Origin: Bacteroidota bacterium
GTDB lineage: Bacteria > Bacteroidota > Bacteroidia > Cytophagales > Cyclobacteriaceae
Reading direction: 5' to 3'
DNA length: 64,000 bases
NCBI GenBank assembly: GCA_023428695.1
Contig: JAEYWY010000025.1
Span: 62,001-126,000, forward strand
Of this stretch, positions 62,047 through 64,000 are shown one piece after another. The first letter of the stretch is position 1. Each line of letters opens with the position of its first letter. Under the pieces are notes generated by a model. That model had not been told where the DNA came from. It was given only the letters and a program-made list of their open reading frames with translations, and made no database searches. The position numbers and the translations under genes were made by a program.

Positions 62047-64000
62047 ATGTCGTCACTATTCTTTTGGAAGGAATGGATCAGGGAATACCGGTACATCTGG
62101 TACACAGCCGCTGCTCTCTTCTTCTTCTCGTTGTTCTATCTCTGGTATGCATACTTCACCGGCATCGACGCGGTAACGCATTGGGATAAGCTGCAGGAAC
62201 AGCAAATCATCAATATTAATGTCCATACGTTCCGGTTGGGGCCGTTCCAGATAAATGTTCCCGCGGAAAGCTACGTGGTCATGGAACACTTCAGGGGAAG
62301 CGCGTTGTCTCCAAACACGACCGCGTCCTACATATCGCTTGCAATTCTGGCGCTGGCGTTCACGATAATGATCGCTGTGGTCTCCACGTTTGAGAAGTTC
62401 TGGTATTTCTTCGGAATATCGCTGCTCATCGTGTTGTTGATCAGTCTTCGATTTGAAGTGCTTGGTTTATTCGGCGTGTATAAGCTCGCTGTACCCGCCG
62501 TGATCATTCTCCTATATGCAGGGCCGTCGCTTTACTTTAACAGTTTTCGCCCAGCCACGTCGTTTCTCGTGAGGCTTGTCACATTTCTTGCCATCACCAT
62601 CGCACTTGCGACAATCATCTGGTTCTTCTCCAGAGAAGCGTTTCCGTTTTTCCACCTTTGTCTGACCAGTCTGCCGGCTAACCTGATAATCGCACTTCTC
62701 TTTATCATTCTCGTCGGACATGATATCGTGGCGGGCTTTGTCTACGCCGTGGGTCAGGGCTCATCAAGGAGCCTTCAGCATCTTCTATTGATTTCAACTA
62801 TTTATCTCGTAAACGTTTTTATCGCAGCCTTGCATGAACTCGATGTAATCAAGTGGGATTTCGTGTACGTGAATGCATACCTGCTATTGTCAATTTCAGC
62901 ATTGATCGCCATCTGGGGATACCGCAGTCGCGAGACATTGTACGGGAACATCATGCCGTTTTATCCCTTCGGTGCGTTATTATTCCTTGCCGTCGGCGCG
63001 GTTTGTTTTTCGGCAACAGCGCAATTGCTTGCAAACTTCAATGATCCGGGATTGAAAATAATCAGAGAAATCATCCTGTTTGTTCATGCGGGTTATGGCC
63101 TGATGTTCCTTCTTTACCTGATCTCAAATTACGGTGACCTCCTCGCGAAGGACAGGTCCCCATACAAAGTCCTCTACACGCCGCTGCGCATGCCTTACTT
63201 TTCTTACAGGCTCGCCGGACTGATTGCCACGCTGGCGTTTGTGGTTTATGGCAATCTGCGCGACTATCTGTCTCACGGCATGGCAGCGTTTTACAATGTT
63301 GCCGGCGATCTGCATAGCATGATGGATAACCGCAGTTACGCCGAGTCGTTTTATCTGCTTTCATCCAAACAGGGATTCGAGAATTACCGGGCGGCGTATG
63401 TGCTTGCCAACATGAAATCGTCACGGCTTAATATCAGTGAAGCGCACTATTACTATAAGCTTGCAGTCCAAAAAAGCGGGACTGACTACGCGATGGTCAA
63501 CGCCGGCAACATGTACATGTGGTCAAATGACTACACGGAAGCGACAAAAAAATTCAGAGAAGGACTCACAAAGCTTCCAGGCTCTGCATTTCTCGCGAAC
63601 AATGCGGGCATCGTCTACTCAAAAAGACATCTTCCCGACTCGGCTGCATACTATTTCAATCTCGCACGTAGCAAGGACTTAACCCGCAATACAGCCGAGA
63701 TGAATTTCTTCGCCCTCGCTGCGAGTGAAGGGATTCCGCTCAAAATGGATTCCCTGCTGAAAGCGTTTGAGACTACTTCGCCGGGGACGATCTCCAATGC
63801 GCTTGCCGCCGCGACAGCCCAGCGCATTCCTTTCGAATACGAAATCGATCCGCTCGCGAATGAAAAACTTAATCTTGAAACCGCGACGCTGTTGAACAAT
63901 TATGTTCTTCACAACGCCAGGGAAGTCGACACCGTCTTTCTTAACAAGGCGTTTGCCATTGCTTCCGCTCCGGAAAACGCATCGTACAGCGAAGCACTCA
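62047..64000 (+). CDS. large polytopic membrane protein with C-terminal TPR repeats, 3' end outside window
   Basis: Translated by hand: the frame from ATG 62047 is open to the end of the window (651 codons). The first ~400 residues carry about 10 hydrophobic helices, with an extracytoplasmic loop after TM1 (about 30-95). From about residue 430 TPR-like repeats begin: NRSYAESFYLLSSKQGFENY, SEAHYYYKLAVQKSGTDYA, YTEATKKFREGLTKLPGSAF and DSAAYYFNLARSK. The architecture resembles integral membrane TPR proteins in Bacteroidota and some glycan or export assembly factors. Function unknown. It starts 111 bases from the divergent nhaA. Confidence 0.8.
   Translation, partial: MSSLFFWKEWIREYRYIWYTAAALFFFSLFYLWYAYFTGIDAVTHWDKLQEQQIININVHTFRLGPFQINVPAESYVVMEHFRGSALSPNTTASYISLAILALAFTIMIAVVSTFEKFWYFFGISLLIVLLISLRFEVLGLFGVYKLAVPAVIILLYAGPSLYFNSFRPATSFLVRLVTFLAITIALATIIWFFSREAFPFFHLCLTSLPANLIIALLFIILVGHDIVAGFVYAVGQGSSRSLQHLLLISTIYLVNVFIAALHELDVIKWDFVYVNAYLLLSISALIAIWGYRSRETLYGNIMPFYPFGALLFLAVGAVCFSATAQLLANFNDPGLKIIREIILFVHAGYGLMFLLYLISNYGDLLAKDRSPYKVLYTPLRMPYFSYRLAGLIATLAFVVYGNLRDYLSHGMAAFYNVAGDLHSMMDNRSYAESFYLLSSKQGFENYRAAYVLANMKSSRLNISEAHYYYKLAVQKSGTDYAMVNAGNMYMWSNDYTEATKKFREGLTKLPGSAFLANNAGIVYSKRHLPDSAAYYFNLARSKDLTRNTAEMNFFALAASEGIPLKMDSLLKAFETTSPGTISNALAAATAQRIPFEYEIDPLANEKLNLETATLLNNYVLHNAREVDTVFLNKAFAIASAPENASYSEAL

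Overview
The window reads as chromosomal DNA of a Bacteroidota bacterium, most likely of the Cytophagales type. The evidence is family content (DUF4197, DUF3667, DUF4288, head-GIN DUF2807, LiaF-like and LytTR modules, an ECF sigma factor coupled to a membrane protein), promoter-like sites of the TTG/TAnnTTTG type, few Shine-Dalgarno sequences at starts, and many signal peptides ending in A-Q or A-x-A. GC content is moderate. I saw no transposase, integrase, phage gene, CRISPR array or toxin pair, so this looks like core or slowly evolving chromosome. The ranking is my inference; no database search was possible.

Layout. 1-6 kb: the 3' part of an AraC regulator (minus), a diheme cytochrome c, then an ECF sigma factor, its overlapping membrane protein, and three exported proteins (TraB-like, S1/P1 nuclease, YdjC-type deacetylase). 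6-12 kb (minus): a very large exported protein of unknown function (1675 aa), followed by an SMP-30-like beta-propeller whose start overlaps the end of the large gene. 12-25.5 kb: a signalling island with a REC-kinase, a 2143-aa soluble hybrid kinase carrying a long tandem HAMP array and three receiver domains, a CHASE3 kinase, a lone receiver, another REC-kinase and a membrane PAS protein. No DNA-binding or enzymatic output domain is present in it. Two small exported proteins sit inside the island.

25.8-36.2 kb: metabolism. A gamma-glutamyltranspeptidase-like protein, tRNA-Arg(CCT), a PaaN-type aldehyde dehydrogenase, a DUF4197 lipoprotein, CinA, pyruvate phosphate dikinase and a 2-oxoacid dehydrogenase E2. 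36.2-40.5 kb: a 650-base gap, a ParA-like ATPase overlapping a small partner gene, a trans-sulfuration enzyme and an MFS permease. 40.5-47.2 kb: a TPR sensor kinase, then an envelope-stress-like set (LiaF-like protein, DUF4288, LytS-type kinase, LytTR regulator), a YigZ protein and a head-GIN protein. 47.2-56.8 kb (all minus): lysoplasmalogenase, MFS, peptide chain release factor 2 with a programmed +1 frameshift, a small exported protein, branched-chain aminotransferase, cobalamin adenosyltransferase, an ABC ATPase, an alpha/beta hydrolase, an NRDE protein, a DUF3667 protein and RNase HII. 56.9-64 kb: NUDIX, MATE, thioesterase, acyltransferase and GatC (plus), NhaA (minus), and a large membrane-TPR protein that runs off the window.

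The most interesting items are the giant tandem-HAMP kinase and its output-less phosphorelay neighbourhood, the prfB frameshift site with a strong internal AGGAGG in a phylum that hardly uses Shine-Dalgarno signals, the ParA/partner pair without ParB, and the unidentified 1675-aa exported protein. I cannot claim a proven new system; the signalling island and the ParA pair are the best candidates.
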